Counted from the first letter of the stretch, positions 1 through 8,213 are shown. The stretch: 64,000 nucleotides of DNA from Mycobacterium sp. 852013-50091_SCH5140682 (GCF_001665685.1 NZ_LZTB01000039.1:42685-106684); one strand, 5' to 3'. A program made the numbers and translations. Notes: a model not told the origin generated them from the sequence alone.

Positions 1-238
1 CGAACACGCTGTGCGCGGCCAACTCTGGGACCGTCGCGGTGATCACCAGCAGCGCCACCGCGATGGCCACCACCACGGCGGCCAGTCGCAGCGCCAGCCC
101 GAGCTGGGCCCGCACCAGGCCGCGGACCAGTGCGTCGCCGACCTGCGTCTGCTCCTGGACCTCGACGCGGGTGCGCACCATGCGGGCACCGCGCCGGTGG
201 GCGAGTACGACGCGCTCCCGCTGCGGACGGTCACTCAT
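1..238 (-). CDS. Small membrane protein, 3' end outside window
   Basis: Reading from the ATG at 238, this encodes a basic, charged N-terminus of about 45 residues followed by a hydrophobic membrane segment rich in Ala, Val and Leu (about residues 48-70), then runs off the window. Its start overlaps the stop of the LytTR regulator by 8 bases, so it is probably translationally coupled to the two-component genes. I do not recognise the family. Small membrane proteins like this often precede a solute:sodium symporter in actinobacteria, but that gene is not visible here. Confidence 0.6.
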   Translation of the reverse strand, partial: MSDRPQRERVVLAHRRGARMVRTRVEVQEQTQVGDALVRGLVRAQLGLALRLAAVVVAIAVALLVITATVPELAAHSVF

Positions 239-1013
239 CGGTCGGTTTCAGGTTGCGCATCGGGTCGCGTACCACGCGGTCGCGAAGTTCGCGGGCTTGG
301 CGGCGGCTCACCGGCAGCTCCACCGCGGGCGAGGATCCGTTGGCGCGCAGCCGGACCAGCACGGCCCCGTCGGCGGTGCGCAGCCCGGTGACCATCCGCA
401 GCGATACCAGGTATGACCGGTGGATGCGTTGGAAACCGTGGTCGCGCCAACGGGTTTCCAATGTGCTCAAGGGAATTCGCACCAGATGTGCTCCCGTTGC
501 GGAATGCAGCCGGGCGTAGTCGCCCTCTGCTTCCACCCAGCCAATGCTGTCGCGGGGCACCAGCTGGGTGATGCCACCGAGTTCGGCCGGGATGACGTCG
601 GAGTCCTGGTCGTCGGTCGAGGCCTCGGTGGTTCTGGCCATCGCGACTCCGTCGGCGACGCGTCGCACCGCCTCGTCGAGCCGGTTCTGCCGGATCGGTT
701 TGAGCAGATAGTCGACCGCGCCCACGTCGAACGCCGCCACGGCCTTGTCGTCGTGCGCGGTCACGAACACCACGGCGGGCCGGTTCGCGAAATTGGTGAG
801 CACGCCGGCCAGTTCGATGCCCGAGAGCCCTGGCATGTTGATGTCGAGGAACAAGGCGTCGATGGGGTGGCGGTTGAGTTCCCGCAGGGCCGAGGTGGCG
901 TCGCCTGCGGTGTACACATCGCCGACGCAGGGATGACGGCCCAACAGGTAGGCCAGCTCGTCGAGTGCGGGTGCCTCGTCGTCGACCGCCAGCACCGTCA
1001 GCGTCCGACTCAC
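231..1013 (-). CDS. LytTR-family response regulator
   Basis: The 260-residue product has an N-terminal receiver domain with the acidic triad DDE (11-13), phospho-acceptor Asp57, Thr85 and Lys105. A C-terminal LytTR DNA-binding domain (about residues 150-250) carries the typical IHRSYLVSL stretch. It is the output partner of the LytS-type kinase just upstream; the two genes overlap by 4 bases (ATGA), so they are co-translated. Family knowledge: LytTR regulators bind direct repeats upstream of target operons, often transport or envelope genes. The downstream membrane protein gene is a plausible target. Confidence 0.93.
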   Translation of the reverse strand: MSRTLTVLAVDDEAPALDELAYLLGRHPCVGDVYTAGDATSALRELNRHPIDALFLDINMPGLSGIELAGVLTNFANRPAVVFVTAHDDKAVAAFDVGAVDYLLKPIRQNRLDEAVRRVADGVAMARTTEASTDDQDSDVIPAELGGITQLVPRDSIGWVEAEGDYARLHSATGAHLVRIPLSTLETRWRDHGFQRIHRSYLVSLRMVTGLRTADGAVLVRLRANGSSPAVELPVSRRQARELRDRVVRDPMRNLKPTDE

Positions 1014-2191
1014 GCGCGCACTCCCGAGCGGAACTTCGGTACCCGCATCATGACCTTCGTGCCTGCCCCGATCGCCGTTTCGACCACCAGACCGTAGTCG
1101 TTGCCGAACGAGGCCCGCAGCCGATGGTCGACATTGGTCAGCCCGACGTGCGCGGACTCGTCGCCGCGGTGTGCCAACGCGTCGCCCGGCCCGGTCCGTA
1201 GCGTCTCGGGGTCCATGCCTGCGCCGTCGTCCTCGACGGTGATCACGCAGTCCGAACCTTCGTCGCGAGCGATGATCTCGATCGATCCGCCGCCCTGACC
1301 GGCGAGTCCGTGTCGCACCGCGTTCTCGACCAATGGCTGCAGTGCGAGGAACGGCACGACCACGCTGAGCACCTCGGGCGCGACCTGCAGCCGGACCGTC
1401 AGCGCCTGGCCGAACCGGGCCCGCTCCAACGTCAGATACCGGTCGATGTTGCGCAGTTCCTCGGCCAGCGTGGTGTACTGCCCGGCCGCGCGGAACGAGT
1501 AGCGGGTGAAATCGGCGAACTCCAGGATCAGTTCGCGCGCGCGGTCGGGATCGGTGCGGACAAACGAGGCGATGGTGTTGAGCGCGTTGTAGATGAAGTG
1601 CGGGCTGATCTGGGCGCGCAGCGCAAGCACCTCGGCCCGGTCCAGCCGGGCCCGCGAGGCGTCGAGCTCGGCGAGTTCGATCTGGCTGGCGGCGTACCTG
1701 GCGACCTCGCCGATGGCACCGAGCATGCCGGGACCCGGCGTGGTTCCGGTGACCACGACGAGAGCGCCGAGAACCTCACCGCCCTCGGTCAGCAGCGGCT
1801 GCGCGACGACCGTCGTGGTGCGCACGCTTCTGAGGACCCGCCGCTGGCCGGTGATCGACTCGGCGGCGGTGGCCGTGCAGCCGGCGATCACGTCGGCCGG
1901 CCAGACGGGTTCGTCGTGCGGGTCCCGCGACAGCGGCGCCCCGTCGTCGTCGTACAGCGCGAGCCCGACTGCTCCGGTGAGCTCGCGCAGGAACGGCGCG
2001 GCGGTGTGTGCGGATTCGCCGTCGAGACCGCGGCGCAGAGCCCGGGCAGCCTGCGCGGCGGTGTGCAGCGTGGCGTGCACTGCGCGCTCGGTAGGGGTCG
2101 CGACCACCCGGCGGGTACGCACGACCATGACCGCCGCCACTGCCGTCAGCATCAGCGCCAACGTCAGCGCAATCGCAACCTCGCCGGACAT
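1010..2191 (-). CDS. LytS-type sensor histidine kinase
   Basis: The 393-residue kinase has an N-terminal membrane segment (residues 4-24) and a GAF-like sensor region (about 40-175). The PF06580 His_kinase box follows, with phospho-acceptor His198 in SPHFIYN, an N-box LQPLVENAVRHG (285-296) and a C-terminal HATPase_c lobe with DDGAGM. It would phosphorylate the overlapping LytTR regulator. A single membrane pass and no large extracellular loop suggest it senses a cytosolic or membrane-associated signal. The start was taken as the first ATG of the frame, directly before the membrane segment. Confidence 0.92.
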   Translation of the reverse strand: MSGEVAIALTLALMLTAVAAVMVVRTRRVVATPTERAVHATLHTAAQAARALRRGLDGESAHTAAPFLRELTGAVGLALYDDDGAPLSRDPHDEPVWPADVIAGCTATAAESITGQRRVLRSVRTTTVVAQPLLTEGGEVLGALVVVTGTTPGPGMLGAIGEVARYAASQIELAELDASRARLDRAEVLALRAQISPHFIYNALNTIASFVRTDPDRARELILEFADFTRYSFRAAGQYTTLAEELRNIDRYLTLERARFGQALTVRLQVAPEVLSVVVPFLALQPLVENAVRHGLAGQGGGSIEIIARDEGSDCVITVEDDGAGMDPETLRTGPGDALAHRGDESAHVGLTNVDHRLRASFGNDYGLVVETAIGAGTKVMMRVPKFRSGVRA

Positions 2192-2233
2192 CTTGCGGCC
2201 AACCTTAAACCGGCGAGGCCGCCAAGCCGCTGA

Positions 2234-2530
2234 TCACTGAACCGGGCAGGCGTACTTCCTGGCCACGTCCATCACCCGATCCTGCGCCCCTGGGCCGATC
2301 ACCCCTTGCGCGGCCAGCTCCAAACCGATGTATCCGGGTATGCCGCCGATGCAGGCCTGGTGCGCAACGCGCCACGCGGTGTCCGGATTCAGGTGGTAGC
2401 CATTGCGGTCGAGCCCCTGCATGTAGTCGTCGAAAGCCGGCGTGCCCTGGTCCGGTATTGCATTGGCGGTGGCGGCCAAGCCAATAGCGGTGACCACTGC
2501 TGCGAAAAGAGCTGCAACCACACGTTTCAT
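2234..2530 (-). CDS. Secreted DUF732 protein
   Basis: The product is 98 residues with an N-terminal signal peptide (MKRVVAALFAA, cleavage after ATANA) and a DUF732 domain with two conserved Cys (in HQACIGG and KYACPV), likely disulfide-bonded outside the membrane. A start two codons upstream exists, but AGGAG directly abuts it. The ATG at 2530 has correct spacing (6 bases) and is preferred. DUF732 proteins are abundant in mycobacteria and of unknown function. A second DUF732 gene is carried by the prophage at 10955. Confidence 0.85.
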   Translation of the reverse strand: MKRVVAALFAAVVTAIGLAATANAIPDQGTPAFDDYMQGLDRNGYHLNPDTAWRVAHQACIGGIPGYIGLELAAQGVIGPGAQDRVMDVARKYACPVQ

Positions 2531-2634
2531 GTCCATCTCCTATGGGCATATCCACCCGTCAACGCGTATACGTTTACACACCTCACCGACACAGACGGCA
2601 AAATCTCGGCATCGTCTGGTCTTAAACTGGCGAG

Positions 2635-3213
2635 GTGGCGAAACTGCAGCTAGTTCAAGACCCGGCCGCCGATGCCCTGCTCGAGGAGAATCCGTTCGCG
2701 TTGCTGGTGGGCATGCTGTTGGATCAGCAGATCCCGATGGAGACGGCGTTCGCGGGCCCCAAGAAGATCGCGGACCGTATCGGCGGCGTCGACGCTGTCC
2801 AGATCGCCGAGTACGACCCGGAGGCGTTCGTCGCGCTGTGCTCCGAAACGCCTGCGATCCACCGGTTTCCGGGGTCGATGTCCAAGCGGGTGCAGGCTCT
2901 CGCGCAGGCCATCGTCGACGAGTACGACGGCGACGTGACCAAGCTGTGGACCGCGGGCGACCCTGACGGCAAGGAAGTGCTGCGGCGGCTCAAGGGTCTG
3001 CCCGGTTTCGGCGATCAGAAGGCCCGGATCTTTCTGGCGCTGCTCGGCAAGCAGTACGGCGTGACCCCGAAGGGCTGGCGCGCCGCGGCAGGCGATTACG
3101 GCAAGGCAGGTACCCACATGTCGGTGGCCGATGTGGTCGACGCCGGGTCGCTGCAGAAGGTGCGCACGTACAAGAAGGAAATGAAGGCGGCAGCCAAGGC
3201 CGCCAAGGCCTGA
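2635..3213 (+). CDS. HhH-GPD-type base-excision DNA repair protein
   Basis: The 192-residue product starts at GTG. The helix-hairpin-helix motif LPGFGDQKA lies at 122-130, followed by a GPD-like region with Asp154 in AAAGDYG, and the C-terminus is Lys/Ala-rich. This matches the short actinobacterial family annotated as HhH-GPD base-excision repair proteins, smaller than Nth or MutY and lacking their iron-sulfur Cys cluster. The role would be removal of damaged bases from DNA. It is monocistronic and convergent with the nitroreductase gene. Confidence 0.85.
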   Translation: MAKLQLVQDPAADALLEENPFALLVGMLLDQQIPMETAFAGPKKIADRIGGVDAVQIAEYDPEAFVALCSETPAIHRFPGSMSKRVQALAQAIVDEYDGDVTKLWTAGDPDGKEVLRRLKGLPGFGDQKARIFLALLGKQYGVTPKGWRAAAGDYGKAGTHMSVADVVDAGSLQKVRTYKKEMKAAAKAAKA

Positions 3214-3301
3214 TCTCCTGTTGGCTCTGCGGCTGTGGCGTGGACGTGCGAGTGGGCAGTGCCGTCACCGCAGAGTCAGTGTGGACGGCTAGCGGATAGA
3301 A

Positions 3302-3955
3302 CTAGAACGGTTCACCGTCGAAGCGCTCGCGGGTGGCGATCTCGCTGACCGGCCTGCGGGTGAGCTTGGTGAACTGACGCACGGGCTTGCCCATCGGCAC
3401 CACCGCGGCGATTGCAAACTGCTCGGGTATGCCGAGCAACGCCTTCACCCGCGGCTCCTCGGGCACCGCCATGGTCGTCATCACGCCGCCGAATCCTTCA
3501 TTGCGGGCGGCCAACAGGATGTTCCACACGAACGGGTACACCGACGCGCCGGATACCACGCCGATCCGGTCGAGATTCTGGTCGAGCGCGGCCACCACGC
3601 CAAGGTCGACACAGACCACCAGCACCACCGACGCTTCCAGCAGCGGGGTGGCGGGCGGCACCTCGACTGCGGCGATCTCTTCCTCGGACACACCGGGGGA
3701 ATGCAAAGGGTTCCAAGGGTTCTCGCCGTTGCGCTGTTGTGCGATGTACCGGCGCGCGCCGGTGACGCTGAGGTCGGAGAGCGCCTCGCGGGTGTGCTGG
3801 TCGCGGATCACCACCACGCGGGTGCCCTGCCGGTTGCCGCCGCTGGGGGCAAACCGGGCGTTGTCCAGTATGCGTTCGACTACCTCGTCGGGCAGTGCCT
3901 CGCCGGTGAACTGACGGGTGGCGCCGGTGGTGCGCATGACGTCGTAGATCTCCAT
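3302..3955 (-). CDS. Nitroreductase family protein
   Basis: This FMN-dependent nitroreductase-fold protein is about 217 residues from the preferred start at 3955 (MEIYDVMRTTGATRQF). The FMN-phosphate-binding element ARFAPSGGNRQGTRVVV is near the N-terminus and GFGGVMTTMAV near the C-terminus. An upstream start at 4003 is possible but would add a non-conserved leader. It probably reduces nitro compounds or quinones with NAD(P)H. It is divergent from the DUF1059 gene with a 35-base gap, so the two promoters must overlap. Confidence 0.88.
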   Translation of the reverse strand: MEIYDVMRTTGATRQFTGEALPDEVVERILDNARFAPSGGNRQGTRVVVIRDQHTREALSDLSVTGARRYIAQQRNGENPWNPLHSPGVSEEEIAAVEVPPATPLLEASVVLVVCVDLGVVAALDQNLDRIGVVSGASVYPFVWNILLAARNEGFGGVMTTMAVPEEPRVKALLGIPEQFAIAAVVPMGKPVRQFTKLTRRPVSEIATRERFDGEPF

Positions 3956-3990
3956 GCCTACATCTAACTCATCTATGCGATGGTGTTGAT

Positions 3991-4140
3991 ATGGCGAAGA
4001 CACATCTCAACTGCCCGTGCGGCGAGGCGATCACGGGAACCGACGAAGACGATCTGGTCGAGAAGGCCCAGGCGCACCTCGCCGAGGCGCACCCGGGCCG
4101 CGAGTACGACCGGGACATGATTTTATTTATGGCGTACTGA
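3991..4140 (+). CDS. DUF1059 protein, 3' end rebuilt by prophage
   Basis: This 49-residue protein starts MAKTHLNCPCGEAI, has a CxC element and ends ILFMAY, a complete DUF1059 family member of usual length. The codons from about 4123 onwards (TTA TTT ... GCG) are AT-richer than the rest. The same peptide end recurs at 62326-62346 in high-GC codons. I infer that the host gene was cut by integration and that the phage attachment site restores the reading frame, so the gene stays functional in the lysogen. Confidence 0.88.
   Translation: MAKTHLNCPCGEAITGTDEDDLVEKAQAHLAEAHPGREYDRDMILFMAY
4118..4140. other. attL, phage-host left junction
   Basis: TGATT followed by codons for ILFMAY-stop matches attR at 19 of 23 positions. 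The four mismatches fall at synonymous positions (TTA/CTG, TTT/TTC, GCG/GCC). Only TGATT (4118-4122) is perfectly contiguous, so strand exchange probably lies within or next to it. Sequence left of it is host DUF1059; sequence right of it is phage. Confidence 0.75.
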
Positions 4141-4177
4141 CGCTGTACCTGCATAAACAGGGCAAATCGGGCGGGCT

Positions 4178-4219
4178 TGACGGACGAATACCGTATTTTC
4201 CCCGTAAATTCATCCGTCA
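4178..4219. terminator. Inverted repeat at the integrase stop
   Basis: TGACGGACGAAT (4178-4189) pairs with ATTCATCCGTCA (4208-4219) with one mismatch around an 18-base AT-rich loop, and it overlaps the integrase stop codon. It may terminate integrase transcription, or it may be a protein-binding site of the left attachment arm. Sequence alone does not decide. Confidence 0.45.
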
Positions 4220-5392
4220 CCCGGCCTGACCAGCCCACTTATCCAGCACGTCTCGGGCGTCCGGCCCGATCGTCCTCCGCTGCGCATAGTGGTGCTCCGT
4301 CGTGGACAGCTGGCTGTGCGACAACTGGGCTTGCGCCGCCTCGATGCCCAGCCCGTCACGAACCACCGTGCCCACCGACCGCCGGAACGAGTGCGGCGTC
4401 ACCCACCGCAGATCAGGGTGCGGCTTCAGAGCCGCCCGGAACTGCTTCGAGATGCTCGACAGCGACACCCAGCCGCCGGACTCACTCACCAGCACGGGCC
4501 CGTCGACACTGCCGGTCCGACCGAACAGTTCGGTCAGCACCTCCACGCCGAACTTCGGCAGCATCACCGTGTGCGGCGGGGCATCGTGCTTGCGTGAGTC
4601 CTGCCGGTGCAACGGCTTCCCCGGAATAGCACCGTGATCGAGCAGCGTCCCCGATACCGTCGCGGTCGGCGGGTCGCCGAGCAGATCGACCTCCTGCCAC
4701 TGGATAGCCAGTACCTCACCCGGCCGGTCACCGGTAGCAGCCAACAGCTCGACGAACGCGCGGAGCATCGGGCCCTTCGGCCGACCGCCCCGCGGGCTCG
4801 GCAGACAGTAGACCCGGATCGCCTCACGCACCTGCTCCAACTCCGCCGCGGTAAGGGAGCGCACCGCCTTCTCCTCGGCCGCCACGGCGCGGGTCTCCCG
4901 GATCGGGTTATGCCGCACGACGTCGAACCGGGTCGCCAAGCCGTACATGCCGGACAGGACCGTCCGCAACTGACCTGACGGCCCTGACGGCAAAGCCTTG
5001 AGGTGCGCATCGGCGCGGCTGGTCAGCAACTCGCGGATCCGCAGCGCGCCGAGCTGGTCGGCGCCGTGGAGCCGCCACGCCTTCCGGTACTGACTCTCGG
5101 TCTGCGGCTTCAGCCCATCCTCGGTGACCTTGATACTGATCCACACCTCGAACAGCTGCGACAGCGTGGTTCGCTCTCCGATGACTCCGGCCGGCGCGGT
5201 GGATTCCAGCTCGGTCTTGATGCGCCGCAGCAGGGTGCGGCGCGCGTCCTCGGCCGACTTCGCCGACGATGCTTCCCGCTCCCGCAGCTTCCCAGTGTGC
5301 AGGCGCACATAGGTTGTGGCGTACCACACGCCGCCCTTGCGGGTCGTGGTGATCTTGCCGTGCTCACCTGGCTCTAACCGCTGACGGGGCAT
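4217..5392 (-). CDS. int: Phage tyrosine integrase
   Basis: The 391-residue product has an N-terminal arm-binding region (1-65), a SAM-like core-binding domain (about 75-165) and a C-terminal catalytic domain. Catalytic residues are visible: Arg223 (GDRPGE), His334-x-x-Arg337 (HSFRR), His359 (LSHS) and the nucleophile Tyr369 (EHHYAQR). It catalyses phage integration at, and with an excisionase excision from, the 3' end of the DUF1059 gene next to it. It is the first prophage gene at the left end, as expected. The excisionase candidate lies on the other side of the immunity region at 9659. Confidence 0.95.
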   Translation of the reverse strand: MPRQRLEPGEHGKITTTRKGGVWYATTYVRLHTGKLREREASSAKSAEDARRTLLRRIKTELESTAPAGVIGERTTLSQLFEVWISIKVTEDGLKPQTESQYRKAWRLHGADQLGALRIRELLTSRADAHLKALPSGPSGQLRTVLSGMYGLATRFDVVRHNPIRETRAVAAEEKAVRSLTAAELEQVREAIRVYCLPSPRGGRPKGPMLRAFVELLAATGDRPGEVLAIQWQEVDLLGDPPTATVSGTLLDHGAIPGKPLHRQDSRKHDAPPHTVMLPKFGVEVLTELFGRTGSVDGPVLVSESGGWVSLSSISKQFRAALKPHPDLRWVTPHSFRRSVGTVVRDGLGIEAAQAQLSHSQLSTTEHHYAQRRTIGPDARDVLDKWAGQAG

Positions 5393-5470
5393 GCCTTGCC
5401 GTTCTTCATGGTTCGGTCCTTCTGTCTTTCGCGCGGATATTCACGAGCACGCTGAGAAATCAGATCGGGC

Positions 5471-5968
5471 CTAGTTCAGCTTGTTGCCGCTGGCATCGGG
5501 GATCGCGCCTGCGATCATCATGATGCCCTCGATCAGCACCCAGATGCCCAGCGGGACAAGGATGACCATCCCTATCCCGCACAGCATGGTGGTGATCAGT
5601 CCGACCACTCCCAGTGTGAGTTGGATTCCGCCCAGCGAGGTGTACCCGAGGTAGAAGCGGCCCAGGCCGAAGAATCCGAGGAACAGCTGCAGTAGGCCAG
5701 CGACCACACCGGATTTCGGAGGGCGCTGCGTCTGGTTGGGGAACGGGGCGAGCTGGTCGGTCCATGTGTGTCCGTCCCAATAGCGTTGCGTCTGCGCCCC
5801 GTGGGGGTCCGGGTACCAGCCCGGCCCTGCCAGTGGTGGCGTCGCGCGGGCGGGTGGTGCTGCCGCTGGCATGGGGGAGAATAGCCCGCACTTCGGGCAC
5901 CGGAATGACTTGGCTTCACCACTGGTCTGGAGTCGGGCCTGGCACTTCGGGCACACAACAGTGATCAC
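5471..5968 (-). CDS. Zinc-ribbon, DUF2510 and TM2 membrane protein
   Basis: The 165-residue protein starts at GTG and has three parts. A zinc ribbon has two CPKC motifs (residues 6-9 and 24-27). A DUF2510 motif (GWYPDP, then YWDGHTWT) follows at about 50-70. The third part is a TM2-type membrane domain of about two to three helices (about 85-155, GLGRFYLGY). Its position in the leftward lysogenic block between integrase and immunity genes suggests expression in the lysogen. A role at the membrane such as superinfection exclusion is inference only. Confidence 0.8.
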   Translation of the reverse strand: MITVVCPKCQARLQTSGEAKSFRCPKCGLFSPMPAAAPPARATPPLAGPGWYPDPHGAQTQRYWDGHTWTDQLAPFPNQTQRPPKSGVVAGLLQLFLGFFGLGRFYLGYTSLGGIQLTLGVVGLITTMLCGIGMVILVPLGIWVLIEGIMMIAGAIPDASGNKLN

Positions 5969-6189
5969 GATTCCCCCCGACTCCGAGTTGACACCCGGCG
6001 AAGCCTATTGACGGTGACGGAATCGTATTCCAGCGCTGGCCTGTGCGTGATCAGAGTCGCCAGGCGCTGGTAATAGCGAACGGGCGAGAAGCCGAGCGCC
6101 CGGATCGCATCCTCTTTCCCGCCGACCGTGGCGAACCACTGACATTCGAGATCCAGCATCGCGCGATCCCTATCGGTCAGGGAATCCAT
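5965..6189 (-). CDS. DUF3263 protein
   Basis: This 74-residue protein has the DUF3263 signature: LTDRDRAMLDLECQW, GGKEDAI, SPVRYYQRL, then VNRLRR. Family members are common in actinobacteria and their phages, and the RYYQ region resembles a small helical DNA-binding fold. Its start overlaps the end of the ImmA-like gene by 13 bases, and its stop overlaps the next gene by 4, so the block is translationally coupled. A GTG two codons upstream (6195) is an alternative start. Confidence 0.85.
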   Translation of the reverse strand: MDSLTDRDRAMLDLECQWFATVGGKEDAIRALGFSPVRYYQRLATLITHRPALEYDSVTVNRLRRVSTRSRGES

Positions 6190-6626
6190 AGCCACTCATC
6201 CGCCAATGCGTGCTCCAGCTCGGCTGTCTCGATCGGATCCAGGGTGGTCATGCGGGTGTGCAGTGTGGGCACGTCCACCCAGAGGCTGTCGGCCAGCATG
6301 TACCGGTCACCGGACGGACAGGCACGGTAGGCATCGATCAAGTGCGGCAGGGTAATGAGCCGCTGGGCCGCGAGCTGGTCCACGATCTGTTCCTCGAGCG
6401 CGAAGGCCGCCGGATCATCCGGCGGGACCCCGCGCTCCAAATGGATCAATTCGTGGGTGAGCGTGCAGCGCCGCTTCACCTGGTTGAGGCGCCGGCACAG
6501 CCAGATCCGCTGGTCCCGGAAACTCGTCAGTCCCCACGTCGTGTCGGGAAGTTGATGGTCCCGGTGGATGCGCCAGTCGGGGAAGATGTCCCCGGCGTGC
6601 TTCCACGGATGCCAGCGGTTGCTCAT
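6177..6626 (-). CDS. ImmA/IrrE-like metallopeptidase
   Basis: The 149-residue protein has a gluzincin zinc motif HELIH (58-62 from this start) and a downstream acidic helix with ALEEQIVDQLAAQ supplying the third ligand, as in ImmA/IrrE peptidases. Such enzymes cleave phage or element repressors, as shown for ImmA of ICEBs1. Its place beside the large HTH repressor suggests a role in prophage induction or repressor turnover. The reading frame is open to 6731, but the upstream part looks non-coding and holds a 20-bp palindrome, so 6626 is preferred. Confidence 0.82.
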   Translation of the reverse strand: MSNRWHPWKHAGDIFPDWRIHRDHQLPDTTWGLTSFRDQRIWLCRRLNQVKRRCTLTHELIHLERGVPPDDPAAFALEEQIVDQLAAQRLITLPHLIDAYRACPSGDRYMLADSLWVDVPTLHTRMTTLDPIETAELEHALADEWLWIP

Positions 6627-6634
6627 GAACCGGG

Positions 6635-6640
6635 AAGGTA
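6635..6640 (-). promoter_or_regulatory. Possible -10 box of the ImmA-like gene
   Basis: On the minus strand TACCTT lies 8 bases before the ATG at 6626, which would give a leaderless message. CTGTTT lies about 16 bases upstream as a weak -35. No Shine-Dalgarno sequence precedes the ATG, which supports leaderless expression. Confidence 0.35.
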
Positions 6641-6673
6641 GTTCACAGGTCTGACAAAACAGGCTCTGACCTC

Positions 6674-6693
6674 GAATAACAGCGTTGTTATTC
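6674..6693. promoter_or_regulatory. 20-bp palindrome upstream of the ImmA-like gene
   Basis: The half-sites GAATAACA and TGTTATTC flank GCGT, giving 18 of 20 symmetric positions. It lies about 48 bases upstream of the preferred ImmA-like start and reads like a dimeric repressor operator. AGCGCTGTTAT at 8279-8289 resembles one half. Confidence 0.5.
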
Positions 6694-6771
6694 AGTCGCT
6701 GGAAGTTGGTCTGAGGTGGTCCATCGAACAAGCCACCCTGTACGACACCGCCTGAGGGCTAGCGGTTAGTT

Positions 6772-7017
6772 TCACCCCGTTTCCTCGCTGGCGAATCGGC
6801 CGTACTTTCGTCTGTAATCACTGTCCATAATGAACGCGATTTGGTGGAGCTTGGGCGCAATGACATCCATGACGAAGTTCGCGTGATCAGTCGCGACCTT
6901 GCTGCTCAGGAGCGCTGCGTAGGCCTGTGCGAACTGTATTGCCTGCTCGTCACTGAGTTTCGACGGATCGATAGCGCTTAGACGCTGCTCGATTGCCTTA
7001 CCTTGATCGTGTACCAC
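6772..7017 (-). CDS. Small uncharacterised immunity-region protein
   Basis: This 81-residue protein starts at GTG with AGGGGG 8 bases upstream. It is predicted all-helical (QAIQFAQAYAALLSSKVATDHANFV) with an ending rich in charged and aromatic residues. I do not recognise a family. It lies between the repressor and the metallopeptidase genes on the same strand, so it is probably part of the lysogenic transcript. It may act as a small regulator or partner of one of these. Confidence 0.65.
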   Translation of the reverse strand: MVHDQGKAIEQRLSAIDPSKLSDEQAIQFAQAYAALLSSKVATDHANFVMDVIAPKLHQIAFIMDSDYRRKYGRFASEETG

Positions 7018-7076
7018 TGATAGACCCCCTGAGCTTTCCGAAGGTCAAGCATATGTGACCCGCTCACTCCAACTCG

Positions 7077-8213
7077 TTATTGGCTATCGTCTTTCGGCTC
7101 GTCCGGCACATCCCGCGCCGCGAGGGACGCATCGTTCTCCCAGTCAGGAACGGCGTCGTCGTCATCCCAGTGCGCCGGACGGACCACCTTGCTGGCCGCT
7201 CCAGCCGCAATGTGAGCAGAATTCGCATACTGCTCGGCTTCTTCGATCATGGAGTTGATGCCTGCCGCCAGTTCGGGGTTGGCGCTGCCCTGAAGCCGGC
7301 GCAGAAGAGCCAACATCGCCCTGGCGTACTCCCTGTTGCCGATCGGCGTATCCCGAATGCGCGCGTAGGTGTCTCGAAGCTGGTCCACTTCGGCGGTCAT
7401 ATCCAGGGCGGGATCGATTCTGGCTGCGCGAGCAAATAACTCGTCCATCTCGGCGTCAAATTGGCCGAACAACTCAGTCGACCGGAGCTGCTTGACTACA
7501 CCCGGCCTGCTGCCGGGTGGATCCTCCTCGATTTCGTCGCCTTCCGACGATGCTGGCGATTGCGTCGCAGTTTCCAAGTCATCGCTGTCCTCCTCGTTGG
7601 TTTGATGTGGCAAAAAAGCTAGATCGATCTGCGGACGCGGGGGGTTGGGGCCCCACTTATCTGCTTCCGTGAATTCGGCTACGACCTTGGCGAGTTCGTC
7701 TTTGTATGTCGCGATCAGCCCCAGCACGCCCGAACCCATGAGTAACCCGAAACCGGCATGAGTGAAGTCGCGAATCTCGGAGGGATTGCAGCCCAGCTTC
7801 GCGGCCAGCGGAGCGAGCTTCCACGCCTCGCGAACGCCGTTGAGAAGTTGGACCTGGCGGTCAACCTCAGCTTTGCCGTCGCGGCCGACGCGCTCCATTG
7901 CAGCCGTTGTGGTCCGAGCAATCTCGTCTGCAGGGTCATCCTCGAGCATGTGAACCGATATCGGCCTGCGAGTGTCTATGGGTTCGCCACCGGCAAGGAT
8001 TCTGTCGATACTCCCGACATCCCAGCGCAATGCCGCTTCTAGAGCAGCGCCGGTTCCGTCGCGGAACTCCGTGTGCTTTCCGCCTTCGATGAGCCGAAGC
8101 GTGGCTGTTGAAGGACCTCCCGCGTTCTGAATATCCGTCTGAGTCTGTCGGAGTTCCTTTCTCCGAGCTCGGACTAGTCGCCCCAGTCGCTGTGCGGGCG
8201 TCTCGTTTGTCAT
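7077..8213 (-). CDS. Large HTH protein, probable immunity repressor
   Basis: The 378-residue protein has an N-terminal Xre-like region (about residues 8-70: RLGRLVRARRKELRQTQ, then STATLRLIEGG). A central helical part contains a hydrophobic GFGLLMGSGVLGLIA stretch (about 155-170), an acidic linker (about 205-235) and a helical C-terminus. It is divergent from the Cro-like gene across a 168-base region with repeated operator-like sites, the expected place of the prophage repressor. GGGAGG lies 8 bases before the ATG. It is long for a phage repressor; the central part could be a ligand or multimerisation domain, or a site for the neighbouring metallopeptidase. Confidence 0.7.
   Translation of the reverse strand: MTNETPAQRLGRLVRARRKELRQTQTDIQNAGGPSTATLRLIEGGKHTEFRDGTGAALEAALRWDVGSIDRILAGGEPIDTRRPISVHMLEDDPADEIARTTTAAMERVGRDGKAEVDRQVQLLNGVREAWKLAPLAAKLGCNPSEIRDFTHAGFGLLMGSGVLGLIATYKDELAKVVAEFTEADKWGPNPPRPQIDLAFLPHQTNEEDSDDLETATQSPASSEGDEIEEDPPGSRPGVVKQLRSTELFGQFDAEMDELFARAARIDPALDMTAEVDQLRDTYARIRDTPIGNREYARAMLALLRRLQGSANPELAAGINSMIEEAEQYANSAHIAAGAASKVVRPAHWDDDDAVPDWENDASLAARDVPDEPKDDSQ

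Noticed and set aside
4151..4158. GCATAAAC near attL, repeated near attR at 62202-62209, as the att core
   Set aside because: Only 8 bases, located inside phage DNA on both sides, and it would not explain the duplicated DUF1059 end.
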